Assembly (NCBI GenBank): GCA_019802505.1
Contig: JAFMOC010000387.1
Location: forward strand, 324,501-388,500
Source: Corydoras sp. C115
Taxonomy: Eukaryota > Chordata > Actinopteri > Siluriformes > Callichthyidae
Direction of reading: 5' to 3'
Length of the DNA: 64,000 nucleotides
Part shown: positions 32,548 to 44,441 of the stretch, piece after piece
How the letters are laid out: the number at the start of each line of letters is the position of its first letter
Position numbering within the stretch: the first letter of the stretch is position 1
Notes under the pieces: model-generated
Told to the model about the DNA's origin: nothing
What the model saw: the letters and a program-made list of their open reading frames with translations, nothing else
The model's database searches: none
Made by a program: the position numbers and the translations under genes

Positions 32548-32693
32548 ATTAATTTTATCACAGCTGAACGTTTGGATTTGGGGCTGATCGAAGAGGATGT
32601 TGGGGCCACTATTATGACAAAACTTATAGTATAAGCTTCAACACAGGCAACCTCAAAGGAGGCATTGAACACACCATACTGAAGGAACTTGCT

Positions 32694-32699
32694 TAAAAA

Positions 32700-32748
<49 letters not shown>
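32694..32748. repeat. poly-A then (AT)n
   Basis: About 23 A followed by about 15 AT units. Confidence 0.95.
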
Positions 32749-32750
<2 letters not shown>

Positions 32751-32759
32751 TATATATAC

Positions 32760-33420
32760 AAACCTTACTACAATTTTAACCTTCTGTTTGATGCATGTTG
32801 TGTGTGTGCATGGGATTGTATTGTCAATACTTGCACACATCACCTGCTTCACTAACCATATAAATGCACTCTATAGCTCAATAACAAAGTGTAATCTATT
32901 CAAACAAGTGCAGACTTTAGTAGTCTAAATTACCCTGCTCTTTAATTGTCAAGAAACCCCAAGGACTTCCCCAGAGCATGCATTTTTTTGGTGGTGGATG
33001 AGTATTGGCATTGATGTGATGATGTGTCTGATTCACTTGTTACCGTAAAACACATCAGTCATGGAGTATTTAAGCCCTGTTTTCTTTTTACTGTATACTC
33101 TATTAGACATAGATATGTATTACATTATGCTGGTGACTGGAAATGTTTGGTTGGTAGATTATTCTCAGTTCATTGTAACTAAAGTCTTTAAGTCTCAGCA
33201 GCTCTGCTGTATCTGATCCGCTGGCACAATACTCTCTAACAGAATCTGATTGTTATAGACTGCTATAAAGAAGAGCTTGTCCACATAAAAATAATCAAAG
33301 TAATAGTAATAATGCTCAAACTCACAGTGATTTGCATTTTTGCTTATTTTAATCAGTTCCAGTTGTGTTATCCTAAATGGACTTTTACTCTTATTTTAAA
33401 GTAATTAGCAATTCTAATCT
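32760..33420. other. unassigned spacer
   Basis: No gene or repeat recognised. Confidence 0.35.
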
Positions 33421-33429
33421 GTCTTAATA

Positions 33430-33479
33430 CAGTCTTGGATTGAAGGCAGGTACACCTAGGACAGGACACCAATCCATCA

Positions 33480-33500
<21 letters not shown>
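33430..33500 (-). repeat. SINE remnant leading into microsatellite
   Basis: Contains 'ACACCAATCCATCACTGGAC' followed by CACACACA, the SINE's TGTGTGTCCAGTGATGGATT region on the minus strand. The microsatellite probably grew from the SINE's CA-rich part. Confidence 0.6.
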
Positions 33501-33743
<243 letters not shown>

Positions 33744-33879
33744 TCATACATACGTACAGCATATATTAAGTATGAAGGTGTATTTCCTGAAAATCATTCT
33801 TTATGTGAGAAAGCAAATGGCAAAGCCCCCACTATTTGTATGGAATTCTATTTGTAAAACTAAAAATGTGGAAGGACAT

Positions 33880-34838
33880 ATTTACTTTCAGGATAAAATT
33901 CACGGAGACACAGTTTAATCCAAACTTTTATGTTTAATGATGACAGCTGACGAGATTATACAAAATACAATACATAAGAAATGGTTACAAATAAAAACTA
34001 AACACAATTTTATTGGTTCCATTAAAATATAAGAACTGCCATAATGTATTATATAATAACAAGGAAATGTAAACATGTTTAAGACTAAAACTAAAAAGAT
34101 TAAATTAAACTTTATTTCTATTTGAAACCCAACTAAACTCATGCTCACTGATCTATTAATCATTCAAATCTAAATAAAGGAGTAAAACCTGACCGCCTAT
34201 AGATGAACTCTAATGATCCCACATGTGCAGATCCTCAATTACAGAAGGTTCATCATTAAATCAGATTTACAATTTACAATTTACCAGGCATGTGAGGACC
34301 CGCCCTTCCCTTCCTCCCACCCAACGTGTTCAGTGAGTTGAATGAAATGAAATTATAAATGTTTGTAAAATCAGTATAGAATCTGTTTTTGGATAATTTA
34401 GTAAATAGGATGTCATCCATTTGTTTTCTTTCCACTACGTCCTGAAAGGTTCTTAACTGTTTCATAAGTAGCAAATGTGCTTCAATAAAACTTCAAATTT
34501 GGCAAACTGAATTACTAAACCTTTCTACCCTATATGTCACACAGCGATTCTTTTTTCAGTTGGTGATGTTGAGCAGTTATTGTAAACATCATGCCCAGAG
34601 TTGCTTAGAACATCTGCACTTCTAGATGTATTGTGGACATCGTTATGTAGACCTCTGTCATCTTATGCTTGTTTTTATAATTGTAGTATAATTTTCTGCC
34701 CAAAGATTTGTGTACTCACAATGATTGCAAAATATTTAGATAAAAACCTGGCTACTGTGAGCTGGAAGATGTTTTTCCTCTCCTGTGAGTGTGCTAGTTT
34801 TGTTTCAAATTACGTATTCAGGAAAAACCTTTTCCACA
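33880..34838. other. 3' flank of zinc-finger gene D
   Basis: Minus-strand counterpart of the 3' flank of gene C. Landmarks are 'ACAGTTTAATCCAAACTTTT' (33910), 'GATCCTCAATTACAGAAGGT' (34231) and the AACTGCTCAAC..CACCAACTG region near 34555-34580. Confidence 0.6.
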
Positions 34839-36089
34839 CTACGAGTAGGAATATGGTTTCTCTCCTGCGTGAATACGCTGATGCACTATAAGATGACTCT
34901 GCTGAGTAAAACTCTTACCACAATTTGAGCAGAAATATGGTTTTTCTCCTGTGTGAATACGCTGATGCTTTATAAGACTACTCTTCCGAGTAAAATTCTT
35001 ACCGCAATTTGAGCAGGAATATGGTTTCTCTCCTGTGTGAATACGCTGATGTTCTATAAGATGACTCTGCTGAGAAAAACTCTTACCACAATTTGAGCAG
35101 AAATATGGTTTTTCTCCTGTGTGAATGCGCTGGTGTTTTTTCAATTCTTGTATTCGGGAAAAGCGTTTTCCACACTGTGAGCAGGAATAGGGTTTCTCTC
35201 CTGTGTGAATACACTGATGCAATTTAAGACTGCTCTGTTGAGTAAAACGTTTTCCACACTGTGAGCAGGAATATGGTTTTTCTCCTGTGTGAATAAGCTG
35301 ATGTTTTGTAAGACTATTCTGCCGAGTAAAACTCTTTCCACACTGTGAGCAGGAAAAGAGATTTTCTCCGGTGTGAATGCGCTGATGATCTTTAAGATTA
35401 CACTGTGTAGTAAAACCTTTTCCACACTGTGAGCAGGAATAGGGTTTCTCTCCTGTGTGAATACGCTGATGCAGTATAAGACTACTCTGCCGAGTAAAAC
35501 CTTTCTCACACTGTGAGCAGGAAAAGGGTTTTTCTCCGGTATGAATGCGCAGATGTTGCATAAGATTACCCTGTTGAGTAAAACTCTTTCCACACTGTGA
35601 GCAGGAAAAGAGTTTTTCTCTGGTGTGAACACGCAGATGAGCTTTAAGATTACACTGTGTGGTAAAACATTTTCCACACTGTGAGCAGGGATATGGTTTT
35701 TCTTCTGTGTGAATATGCTGATGCCGTTTAAGATTACTCTTATTAGCTAAACTTTTTCCGCATTGTGAGCACATGAATGTTTTTTCTTCCATGTGAATGC
35801 GCTGGTGTTGGTCAAGATGAAGCTGAAATGTTTTTTCTCCTGTGTGAATACGCTGATGCGTTTTAAGCGAACACTTATGAGTAAAAAATTTTCCACATTG
35901 TGAGCACATGAATGGTTTTTCTTCTGTGGGATGTTGTGGGTCAAGTTGAAACTGTGAAGTGTAAGACTTTCCATTCTGAGAGCAGGAATGTGGCTTTTCT
36001 TCTGTTTTAACACCCTGGGGACCACTAAGGGACATTCCATCGACAGTGTATGTAGATATAGCTTTCTTCTCCTCTGTGGTTGTGCTCAT
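34839..36089 (-). CDS. C2H2 zinc-finger protein D, about 12 good fingers
   Basis: The minus-strand ATG at 36089 follows the acceptor TTTCTGCCTACAG|GAATACATT; the frame is open from that acceptor. The 416-residue product has the shared tail (MSTTTEEKKAISTYTVDGMSLS). A dead first finger follows (Cys replaced, SQNGKSY), then one good finger, a fused half-finger (EKTFQLHLDQHQRIH) and eleven complete C2H2 fingers with TGEKP linkers. It ends AGEKPYSYS at a TAG. Beyond the stop the bases still read CGKGFS, so a CAG-to-TAG change probably removed a further finger. Likely a nuclear DNA-binding regulator. Head-to-head with copy C across the palindrome; its upstream exon is at 36316-36534. Confidence 0.82.
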   Translation of the reverse strand: MSTTTEEKKAISTYTVDGMSLSGPQGVKTEEKPHSCSQNGKSYTSQFQLDPQHPTEEKPFMCSQCGKFFTHKCSLKTHQRIHTGEKTFQLHLDQHQRIHMEEKTFMCSQCGKSLANKSNLKRHQHIHTEEKPYPCSQCGKCFTTQCNLKAHLRVHTREKLFSCSQCGKSFTQQGNLMQHLRIHTGEKPFSCSQCEKGFTRQSSLILHQRIHTGEKPYSCSQCGKGFTTQCNLKDHQRIHTGENLFSCSQCGKSFTRQNSLTKHQLIHTGEKPYSCSQCGKRFTQQSSLKLHQCIHTGEKPYSCSQCGKRFSRIQELKKHQRIHTGEKPYFCSNCGKSFSQQSHLIEHQRIHTGEKPYSCSNCGKNFTRKSSLIKHQRIHTGEKPYFCSNCGKSFTQQSHLIVHQRIHAGEKPYSYS

Positions 36090-36315
36090 GTTCACTCTGT
36101 AAAATGTATTCCTGTAGGCAGAAAGTCTTTTTTTCCTTCTATCAATGCGCTGATTTCAACATGTTATTTCTCCATAGTGAAAAATGTATTCTCCACATAA
36201 TTGGTAATTTGTGTTTTGAATGTTTTCAAGTTGAGGTAAAAAAAATGTTGTCATTGTGTGCTTGTAAAATACTAAAAGCTAGTCTTGGTGTGGTTTAACA
36301 TTCATCACCACTCAC

Positions 36316-36534
36316 TGTAGAAGTGCAAAGGAAGAGTTCATAGCGTGTGGACACTTCAGATTCACACAACAGATGTTGTCCTTTAGCAGGGCATAGCTGC
36401 AGGGCACATTTCTGAGGTCCACTCCAATTCTGCCACATTGAAAATCTCCACACCTGCTTCAGAACATCTTTATAGCCTATTTGAAGGCTGTCCTGTTGCT
36501 CTTTTATAGCCACATCAATTCTCTTACCGTGAGT
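36316..36534 (-). CDS. candidate upstream coding exon of gene D
   Basis: An acceptor (TTGTTTTAAAG) and a donor (ACA|GTGAGT) bound 219 bases, exactly 73 open codons: THGKRIDVAIKEQQDSLQIG, then YKDVLKQVW and KCALQLCPAKGQ. Equivalent sequence in gene A has an early stop; gene C has a stop and a ruined donor (GCGACT). The exon's phase does not obviously match the zinc-finger exon, so a small intervening exon or untranslated status is possible. I do not recognise the domain. Confidence 0.4.
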
Positions 36535-36726
36535 CTTTAAAACAAGAAAGAAAACAGATTTCATGCACATTTTTCCAGTTTAAAGTCCATAAAGTTTAAA
36601 TACATCATGCTGCATCACACATCTGTTATAATGCACATATGCAACCACAGTTTTGAATGAAAAAAAAATAATTCTTTTACATCACTTACATCATTCTGAT
36701 GCCATTTGCTGGATCTTCAGATATGT

Positions 36727-37117
36727 TGTGAGGCAGACCAAGCTAAGCTGCAGACCTCCTTTTCTAATGTGTGTTTTATAAGATACATAATTGTGGTATG
36801 AGGGTGTGATGGGCGGAGCCTGCAGACAAAAGACGGGCTTAGGACACAGATAAATGTAAATGGTAACACATTCTTGGGATGAATGTCGCTAATTATCTCT
36901 CTTATTGACAGTAAAAGAGGTCGGAAGCAGACAGAGGGGAGCGAGAGCTTGAACACTACTGAGGGAGAATTACTGAGGGAGAATTACTGTTTAAAACAAT
37001 GATACTGTAGCCAAGTATATGATTCTGATATCTGTTAAAAAAAATTGTTGGTGAAATAAAGCCTTTTACTTTGCACCACTCGCCTGTTCCTGGTGTCACA
37101 CCCACAAACTCGTTACA
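36727..37117 (+). mobile_element. LTR-like sequence inside copy D
   Basis: TGTGAGGC...CTCGTTACA with a TATA-like 'TTTTATAAGATAC', a directly repeated TGAGGGAGAATTAC pair, and a late AATAAAG before a U5-like end. Absent at this place from copies A and C. No target duplication was matched, so the limits are tentative. Confidence 0.4.
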
Positions 37118-37129
37118 ATCATGTCTACA

Positions 37130-38100
37130 GTAAGATGATATGTAGAATATATTAATACTTTCTCTTGGAAGACGCTGGACTTGCATCTTCCTCAAGGCAG
37201 TTTTTAATGTCTCTGAGTGCTTGCTTCTTTTCAGATGTGGCTGCTGCTTTGTAATACTGCTGTGCTAATATGTTTTGTTGTAGAGCGAATATTATTTTAA
37301 TTGGAAACTGACTCCAACTCTTAACATCGGTGTGCATGTATAACACCAACAAATACAGATAATCAAATAAGTTTAATTTTTCTGTAACTTTTTTTTCTAA
37401 ATCAAGACAATATACAGTTCACAAAAAATCCCATATACTGTACAATATTCCATTAATTAGAAACTTATTTTAAAAATGAAAAATGCTAGTAAAAATGTGA
37501 TTTACTTTGAATTCTAATTTATTACACAGACTATGAACCAAAGATAGATTTGTCTGGCCAAATGAATTTTATTTGCTTACATTATTTCTGTATTTCAGTT
37601 CTATGACACATTCCATACAAACTACATATTTAACATATAAACAACCGACTGCCCTCTGAAAATTTTACATACTGAATCCGTAGACACAAATGTAAAAGTA
37701 AAAAGAAAATCGGCCAGCACTCATAATATCATTTATATTTATTGACCCATTTGGACACAATGTGAAAGGCCTAATGGAACTGTTTCTGTTAGTGAGTCAA
37801 TAAATGTACTTGATATTATATGAGTTCTGTCTTCATGTAAAACCTATATAACAATGTGAAATAAACAATTGTAATGATTATTTAGTAAAAAGTGATTGTC
37901 AGATCGCTCAAGGTTTTTTTTCCACATACCACAGCCCCCACCCCCTCATGTCCCCCTCACATCTTTTAAACAACTTGTTAAAACTAAAACATAATAAGTC
38001 ACACAGTAATTACCCAATGAGAGGCCCTTACATTTTTGCTTATTTAAATCCAGATAGTGACTTTTTTTAACCAGGCAGTTTATATATTGCTTTAACGTAA
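37130..38100. other. intron-like sequence of copy D
   Basis: AT-rich. 37980-38060 matches copy A 23815-23900 on the opposite strand. No Tc1 or SINE at the A/C insertion point. Confidence 0.45.
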
Positions 38101-38103
38101 TAT

Positions 38104-38443
38104 TTTTTCATTCATTCTTTCATTCATTATCTTCCACTTTATCCTATATTAGAGTCGCGGGGGGGTTCCCCATGCCCATCCAGGGGAGAACGTTTCGGGC
38201 GCTGGGCAGATACAGGGCGTCAATCTATCGCTGGGCACACACTCACACACTATATATTGGGCAATTTGGAGAATTCAATTGACTTCAACCATGTTTTTGG
38301 ACTGTGGGAGGAAACCGGAGAACCCGGAGGAAACCCACGCAGACACGGGGAGAACATGGAAACTCCACCCAGATGGGGATTCGAACCGGGAATCCCTAGC
38401 GCTGAGAGGCGAACATGCTAACCACTTAGCCACCGTGCCGCCC
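38104..38443 (-). repeat. DANA/mermaid-like SINE with short target duplication
   Basis: Minus strand, full head. CGTAATAT occurs on both sides (38096-38103 and 38444-38451). Confidence 0.9.
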
Positions 38444-38959
38444 CGTAATATGTTTTATTTAATAAATTAATTTTAATATAGTTACTATTATCAAAAGCTA
38501 TTACTAAATATTTACTAACATTTTACAGAATAAGACATTAACACTTTACTTGTTGTGTAGTTTGTGGTGGTATGGTGGCATTGTGGGTAATTATCTCACC
38601 TGGACTGGTAACGGGTTCAGGGTGTTTCTCCTCCTTTTATTAAATGAGAGCTGGGATAGGATCCATCACCTCCATGACCTTGTTCATGATAACAGAAAAA
38701 TAAATAAAATGATTTGTTATCTTGCTGAAATTTAAGTTCACTACATAGTGGTTTGTTTATTGAGAGAGTTCTAAGAGAGAATCCTGAACATGTCATTTTA
38801 TACTTTATTATTTCGGATTACACTGCATTCACATATATCTTTAACGTTATTAGGATTATAAACAATGACGTCATCTAGAACAAAGTCTTAAAGAAATCCA
38901 CCTTCTATAAGTCTTATTTCCATCCTGATGATCCACACAGAGTACAAAGCTTTAATAAG

Positions 38960-39195
38960 TTTAATAAAGAACCTCACCTTCAGTAATGAACTGGATTTGA
39001 TTTGATGATATAATGATGACGTGCGCAGCTTTTTCTTTTTAATTAAATCTCTCAGAGCTCTAAACACACGTGCTGCTACTGTTGTTGTTCTTTTTCTTCG
39101 TTTTCTGTTTATTGGCGGTTAGGTTTCCAGATTAGTGCAATACCGCCACCTAGTGAACACGCTTTAATACATATTATTTAGTTGGCTTTTCAAAC
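38960..39195 (-). promoter_or_regulatory. promoter-like block and 5' exon, copy D
   Basis: The minus strand reads CACTAGGTGGCGGTATTGCA, CTAACCGCCAATAAACAG, CACGTCATCATTATATCATC and a donor-like AAGGTGAGGTTC at about 38980, the same order as in copies A, B and C. Confidence 0.45.
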
Positions 39196-39442
39196 CTTAT
39201 ACTGTACAATGAAACAACGGATAATCACTTTAATTCCAAAACCTAACAAGGATGTTCTTTTTTGGGACAACTGGAGACCTATAACTTTGTTATGTACTGA
39301 TTACAAAATTTTAGCACAGACCTTTGCTGAGCGACTAAATGAAGGACTGAAGGATGTAACTGATGAAAGCCAATCAGTCTTTTTTAAGGGAAGAAATATA
39401 CACAAACATATTAGGTTAATAATTGATATGTTAGATTATTGA
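39182..39442 (+). pseudogene. L1/Tx1-type LINE reverse-transcriptase fragment
   Basis: A short frame with IITLIPKPNKD...NWRPITLLCTDYKILAQ, the N-terminal reverse-transcriptase blocks. It is cut off after GRNIHKHIRL. More of the same element may follow at 39826 after a SINE insertion. Confidence 0.8.
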
Positions 39443-39497
39443 GACTCTATCGATTAAGGTAGCTCGATTTTGTTCCTTGATAAACAAAAATAGGCAT

Positions 39498-39799
39498 TCA
39501 AGTAGGGGAGGGGGTGGATCATCTATGGGAGTAGGGTGCCCAGGACACAACGCCAATCTATTACCAGGCACACTCATGCACACAGACACAAACACAGACA
39601 CAAACACACACACTTTATGGGGTAATGTCGATATTTCAATTAACCTTAAATATGTGTTTTTGGAGTGTGGGAGGAAACCGGAGAACCCAGATGAAACCCA
39701 CATGCACACGGGGAGAACATGAAAACTCCACCCAGATCGGGATTCAAACCTGGATCCCCAGAGAGTCAAACGTGCTAACCACTAAGCGACCATGTCACC
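39498..39799 (-). repeat. SINE, diverged
   Basis: Minus strand, head at the right (GCGACCATGTCACCCC). The same SINE is present in the right inverted arm at 51537-51650, so it was inserted before the arms duplicated. Confidence 0.75.
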
Positions 39800-39825
39800 C
39801 CTATTTTATATTGTTATTTTATTTT

Positions 39826-40262
39826 GGAGATCATTTTTGCAAATTTATTAGGATATATAGCAATATCTCTACCTCGGTTTCTTTAAATGCAGGACTCACT
39901 TCTAGATTAAATATACAGCAGGGTATTCACCAGGGTTGTTCTATTTCCCTAAAGTTTTTTATCCAAAATACTCAATTATTAACCCTTCAGATGAATAATA
40001 ATGGGTTGCATGTGATTAATCTATTTGATTGAAAATACAAGATTAGTCAGTTTGCAGATGATACAGCTTTGTTTTTGAAAAATGTTTTAATGGTAAAAAA
40101 AAAAAAGCCCTAAATGTAATCTCAATGTTTTCCAAGGCCTCTGGTTTGAGACTCAACCTTAAAAAATGTGAGATCCTTCCTGTTCATAACTGTATATATG
40201 TGTATATGTATATCTCTCTGGGAATAGAATGAAGTTAAATATGTGAGAGCATTATTAATCTC
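39826..40262 (+). pseudogene. LINE reverse-transcriptase fragment (left arm)
   Basis: Frames show IQQGIHQGCSISLKFF and QFADDTALFL (the catalytic DD) followed by ASGLRLNLKKCEI. Interrupted by stops. The inverted partner is at 51189-51545. Confidence 0.85.
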
Positions 40263-40279
40263 TAAGAGAGAAGAAAACA

Positions 40280-40445
40280 GGTGGATCTGGGATCACCGTA
40301 GAACGCATGCGCTATTGGAGCTCCCGAACGGGCTTTGTTAGTGCATGCGCTTTAACGACGTCTGAAAACAGGTGCGATTTGGATCCGCCGGAGAACGGGT
40401 ATGCTTTTACTGCGCATGTGCTTAAGAGTGCCCGAAAACAGGTGC
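40280..40445 (+). repeat. GCGCATGCGC-type repeat (left arm)
   Basis: ACGCATGCGC (40303), GTGCATGCGC (40341) and TGCGCATGTG (40411), with the same spacer words as at 29570 (CGAACGGGCTTT, GAACGGGT.TGCTTT). Confidence 0.75.
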
Positions 40446-40890
40446 TAGCCATGTATTTGTTATTTTATTTTGTGGATTTATTAAGATATTATATAGCGAT
40501 ATATTTACCTCTGTTTCTATAAATCCAGGACTCACATCTAGATTGAAGATCCAGCGGGGAATTCACCAGGGTTGTTCTATTTCCCCAAAGTTTTTCATCC
40601 TAATTAATTAATATTAGTTCTTCAAATTAATAATAACCCAGAGTTGCATTGGATTATTACAGGTGTGTATGTATTTCATTCTTGTTCTTAATTCAAAGTA
40701 ATGTTTCTTTCAGTCAGACTCTCTTTGTCTTTTTCTTTATTTATCATTCTCTCTTTCTCTTACAGTCTCTCTTGTGGTCTCTATTTGTATTTCTTAGTTT
40801 CTATTTATCTAAGCACTCTATTTATCTTGTCTTTGTGTGTTTGTCTTTGTTCCTGTATGAGGTCTATCATAGTAATGCTGGTTAAATCAT
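40446..40890 (+). repeat. left arm of large inverted repeat, distal part
   Basis: Matches the reverse complement of 49550-49950, including 'CAGTCAGACTCTCTTTGTCT' and 'TGAGGTCTATCATAGT'. Confidence 0.85.
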
Positions 40891-41029
40891 ACGCCTGTTC
40901 TGCTAAAATACTAACAACAGTAACTAAATGTTAGAACTCTGTAAGAGATCTCTGAAAATAGACCAAATGTTATTCCTACATTTAATCAGTTTATTTAAAA
41001 TGATGACGCTCCCCCTAAGGTTTGAAAAG

Positions 41030-41255
41030 CCAACATAATGATATTTATTGAAGCGCATCTTCCAAACAATAGTTGGCGGTATTCCACTAACCTGGAAACA
41101 AACCGCCAATAAACAGGAAGAGAAGAAAATAAACAGTAGTAGCACTTCGTGTGTTTAGAGCTTCGTGTGTTTAGATTTAATAAAAAAAAAAAGTTGTGTA
41201 CGTCATCATTATTATCATCAGATCAAATCCAGTTCATTACTGAAGGTGAGATTCT
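41030..41255 (+). promoter_or_regulatory. promoter-like block, copy B
   Basis: 'ACAATAGTTGGCGGTATTCC', AACCGCCAATAAACAGG, CACGTCATCATTATTATC and GAAGGTGAGATTC. The site resembling the CTCF core is degraded relative to A, C and D. Confidence 0.4.
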
Positions 41256-42010
41256 TTATTAAACTTATTAAAACTTTATACTATACGTGTAGATGGTCAG
41301 GATGCAAATAAGACTGGTAGAAAGTGGATTTTAGATTTAAGATTATGTAAATATAAATGAAGTTATTGTTTATAATGCTAATAACATAAAAGATTGAATG
41401 CACTGTAAGATGTGAATGCACCGTAATCAGAAGTAATAAAGTATAAAATTATATGTTTAGGATTCTCTCTCATTACTCAGCAAAACAGCAAAACAACTAA
41501 AACATTTCATTTATTTCGATTGTTAACGTGAACAAGGTCATAGAGATCCTATCCCAGCTTTTATTCAACAAAAGCAGGAGAAACAGCCTGGACCTGTTAC
41601 CAGTCTAGGTGAGCTCATTACCCACAATGCCACCATACTACCACAAACTACACAAAAGTAAATTATTACACAAAGTCTGATTATGTAAAATGCCACTTGA
41701 TATTTAGTAATGATTTTTAAATAAAATTACTATTTAAAATTCATGAATTAAATAATTCGTTTTTTACATTAAAACAATATAAACACTTGATTTAACTAAG
41801 CAAATAGGTAAGGGCCTCTCATTGGATAATTGCTGTATGAATGATTATGTTTTAGCTGCAGCAAGTTATTTAAACATTTAGGACAGTGGGTGGGAGGGGG
41901 CATCATCTTTGAGAAAGGACTGTTGTCAGAAAAAAAAGCCTTAAATATTGTGATTGGCAATCATATAAACATTTGGTTGAAAAACAACAGTAATTTAATT
42001 TAATTGTGAA
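41256..42010. other. intron-like sequence, copy B
   Basis: Conserved with A and C. At 41960-41985 it carries the uninterrupted site (GCAATCATATAAACATTTGG) where A and C hold a SINE. Confidence 0.5.
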
Positions 42011-42012
42011 AG

Positions 42013-42600
42013 TAAGAACATTTCACATGCACAGCATGTAATAAACTTAAGGGATTGGGACTAAACGGCTGTGCAGTAGTAAGAAAAGCACTTGTCAGCG
42101 AGGCTAACCAGTAAAAAGAATGGGGTCATGTGGTCTGATGAGTTCAGATTTACTTTTTTTCAGAATGATGGGTACATCAGGTTAAGAAGAGAGGTGGCTG
42201 AAGTGATCCATTCATCATGCTTAATCTCACGTACAAGGCTGAGAGGGCAGTGTTATGATCTGGGGTTGCTACATCTGGGTTCAGCAACGTTACCTGCCCA
42301 AAGAATGAGGTCAGCTGACGACCTGAATGTACCGAACCACCAGTTTATTCCATCAATGGATCTTTTTCTCCTGAAGGCATGGATATATTTTAACATAACA
42401 ATATCCATGATGCATCAGTATCAAAAAGTGAAATGGTGGTTCAGGGAGCAGGAGACATCATTTTCAAACATAAATTTGGCCACCACAGTGTCCAGACTTC
42501 AACGCCATTTAAAATGTTTGGAATGTGCTGGTGAAGATTTTGTGCAGTGGTTAATGCTAATATAAGCTTTATAAAGATTGTCTTCTGAGAGACTTATAAA
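42013..42600 (+). pseudogene. Tc1-like transposase remnant, copy B
   Basis: The best preserved of three copies: a 157-codon frame reads MWSDEFRFTFFQNDGYIRLR, the first catalytic-Asp region of Tc1 DDE transposases, then frame decay. No terminal repeats found. Confidence 0.85.
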
Positions 42601-42895
42601 TCACTTTATGTTCCACATGACAAGTAATTTAACTAAACACATTAATATTTGACCTCCTGTTTTTTATAGGTTTTGTCCATGTTTTAGAAAAGCTTCAGAC
42701 AAAATTATGATTCTTCATGCTTATAAAATACCTGAGTCAGATATTTTAAAGCTTAGCCATTATGAGAATTTAACCTATATAATGCAGAAAGCACTTGTGT
42801 AGCTAAAAATGACTTTTGTCTTTAGAGTTGAACACGAATTAACCTTCAACCGTTTCTTATTTTCCAGCATTTGTTGATGGGATTCGACAGACTTT

Positions 42896-43242
42896 ATTCA
42901 TTCATTCATTATCTCCCGCTCCTCGATTAGGGTCGCGGTGGGGTTCCCCATGCCCATCCAGGGGAGAACGTCTCGGGCGCTGGGCAGATAGACCCAGGAC
43001 AGGGCACCAATCCATCGCTGGGCACACACTCACTCACACAGACACACTCTATATGGGGCAATTTTTTGAGAATTCAATTGACTTGATCAATGTTTTTAGA
43101 CTGTGGGAGGAAACCGGAGAACCCGGAGGAAACCCACGCAGACACGGGGAGAACATGGAAACTCCACCCAGATGGGGATTCGAACCGGGAATCCCTAGCG
43201 CTGAGAGGCGAACGTGCTAACCACTAAGCCACCGTGCCGCCC
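42896..43242 (-). repeat. DANA/mermaid-like SINE in copy B
   Basis: Full length on the minus strand. Copy A is empty at the same position (25190-25200), so this insertion is specific to B. Confidence 0.93.
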
Positions 43243-43309
43243 ATAAAAGACATAAATTGCATAAATTTATCCTAACTGTTTAAATATATGTAATCTATGT
43301 GTTTTAATG

Positions 43310-43440
43310 GTTTAACTGAACATGCAAAACAGGAACAATGGTACAGTCAACAGAAACAGGCCTTAAGTTCATGCCCTAGGAGGAGGCAGGAAGCAGGACC
43401 AGATGGTGGAGAAATTTGAGATGTTTAAGAGGATGTTCTC
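43310..43440 (+). other. LTR-like host sequence split by L1 (left half)
   Basis: With 49084-49302 it forms one stretch containing a TATA-like TTTATAAACC and a retroviral U5-like end. Possibly a solo LTR in which the L1 landed; no ends confirmed. Confidence 0.25.
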
Positions 43441-43589
43441 GAGGGGCGCTAGAGAGCACCATATGGAGTAGACTTGCTTTAGTTGGGGCTCCTTGCTGAA
43501 CTCATTTACATTATTTTTTTATCACTTAATGTGGTAAATTTGCAACGTCCTTACCTCTAACGATTCATAACATCTGGTGTTTTTACAAA

Positions 43590-44441
43590 ATGGCTCCGAA
43601 AGTTGCTAAAACCTCCAGGGATGCAGAGACGCGAACCGTTGCCTCAGACTCACCGCCGCGCGGCCCTGTCGCATCTGGCAAAGTGTAGTGTGTTTCACCG
43701 CCAGTCTGGGCGAAAAACCTGAAAACTTCAATCCAAGGAGGATTGGACAAAATCTCTTCTAGATTAGGCAGCTTGGAACAGACTTAATCAGCTGTCCGGT
43801 CAGAGGTGAAAGAATTTAAAGAAACTCTTGGTTCGCTCACGGAGGCTGTGTCGGCTCATGATGCGCGAATCGACTCACTGGAGGCAGCCTTAAAAAAGAT
43901 GGAGGGTGTCAACACAGCTCTGCAGCTCAAAGTTGAAGATTTGGAGGGTCGATCGCGACGCAATAATATTCAGATCATCAGAATCCCCGAGGGTGCTGAG
44001 GGGACACGACCTACGGATTTTGTTGCTGATCTGCTGCCAAAGCTTCTCGGCGTGGAAAATTTTACATTGCCGCTGGTGGTGGACCGTGCACACAGATCAC
44101 TATATCCCCGTCCGGCGGAGGGCGCTAAGCCTCGTCCCATTGTTGCTCGCATCCACCTGTTCCAGGTTAAAGAAAAAATAATGCGTCTGCGGAGGCTGCA
44201 CGGTCCCCTTCAGTTTCAGAACAACAGAGTCTTAATTTTCCTGGATTATACAAGCTCCGTAATGGAAAGAAGGCGGCAATTTGCTGATGTGCAACGAGAG
44301 CTGAGAGAACTCAAAATCACACATTCCCTTCGTTACCCCGCAAAGCTGCACATCGAACTGAATGGACAGTCACACAGTTTCACTGCGAGTGCAGAAGCCA
44401 AGATGTTTGTGAGTTCTGTACTGAAAGGTAACGCCAAATGA
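43590..44441 (+). pseudogene. L1 ORF1 (RNA-binding, coiled-coil), two nonsense codons
   Basis: The probable start is ATG 43590 (MAPKVAKTSRDAETR). In-frame TAG (43686-43688) and TAA (43785-43787) interrupt it. From about 43806 the frame is open for 211 codons: a coiled-coil heptad region (DARIDSLEAALKKMEG), then the L1 RNA-recognition fold (RRNNIQIIRIPEG, DRAHRSL, RPIVARIH) and a C-terminal domain (RYPAKLHIELNG). In active L1 this protein trimerises and coats the element RNA. Confidence 0.88.

Noticed and set aside
43590..44441. L1 ORF1 as a domesticated host gene
   Set aside because: It sits between the L1 5' UTR and ORF2 within one target duplication and has two nonsense codons.
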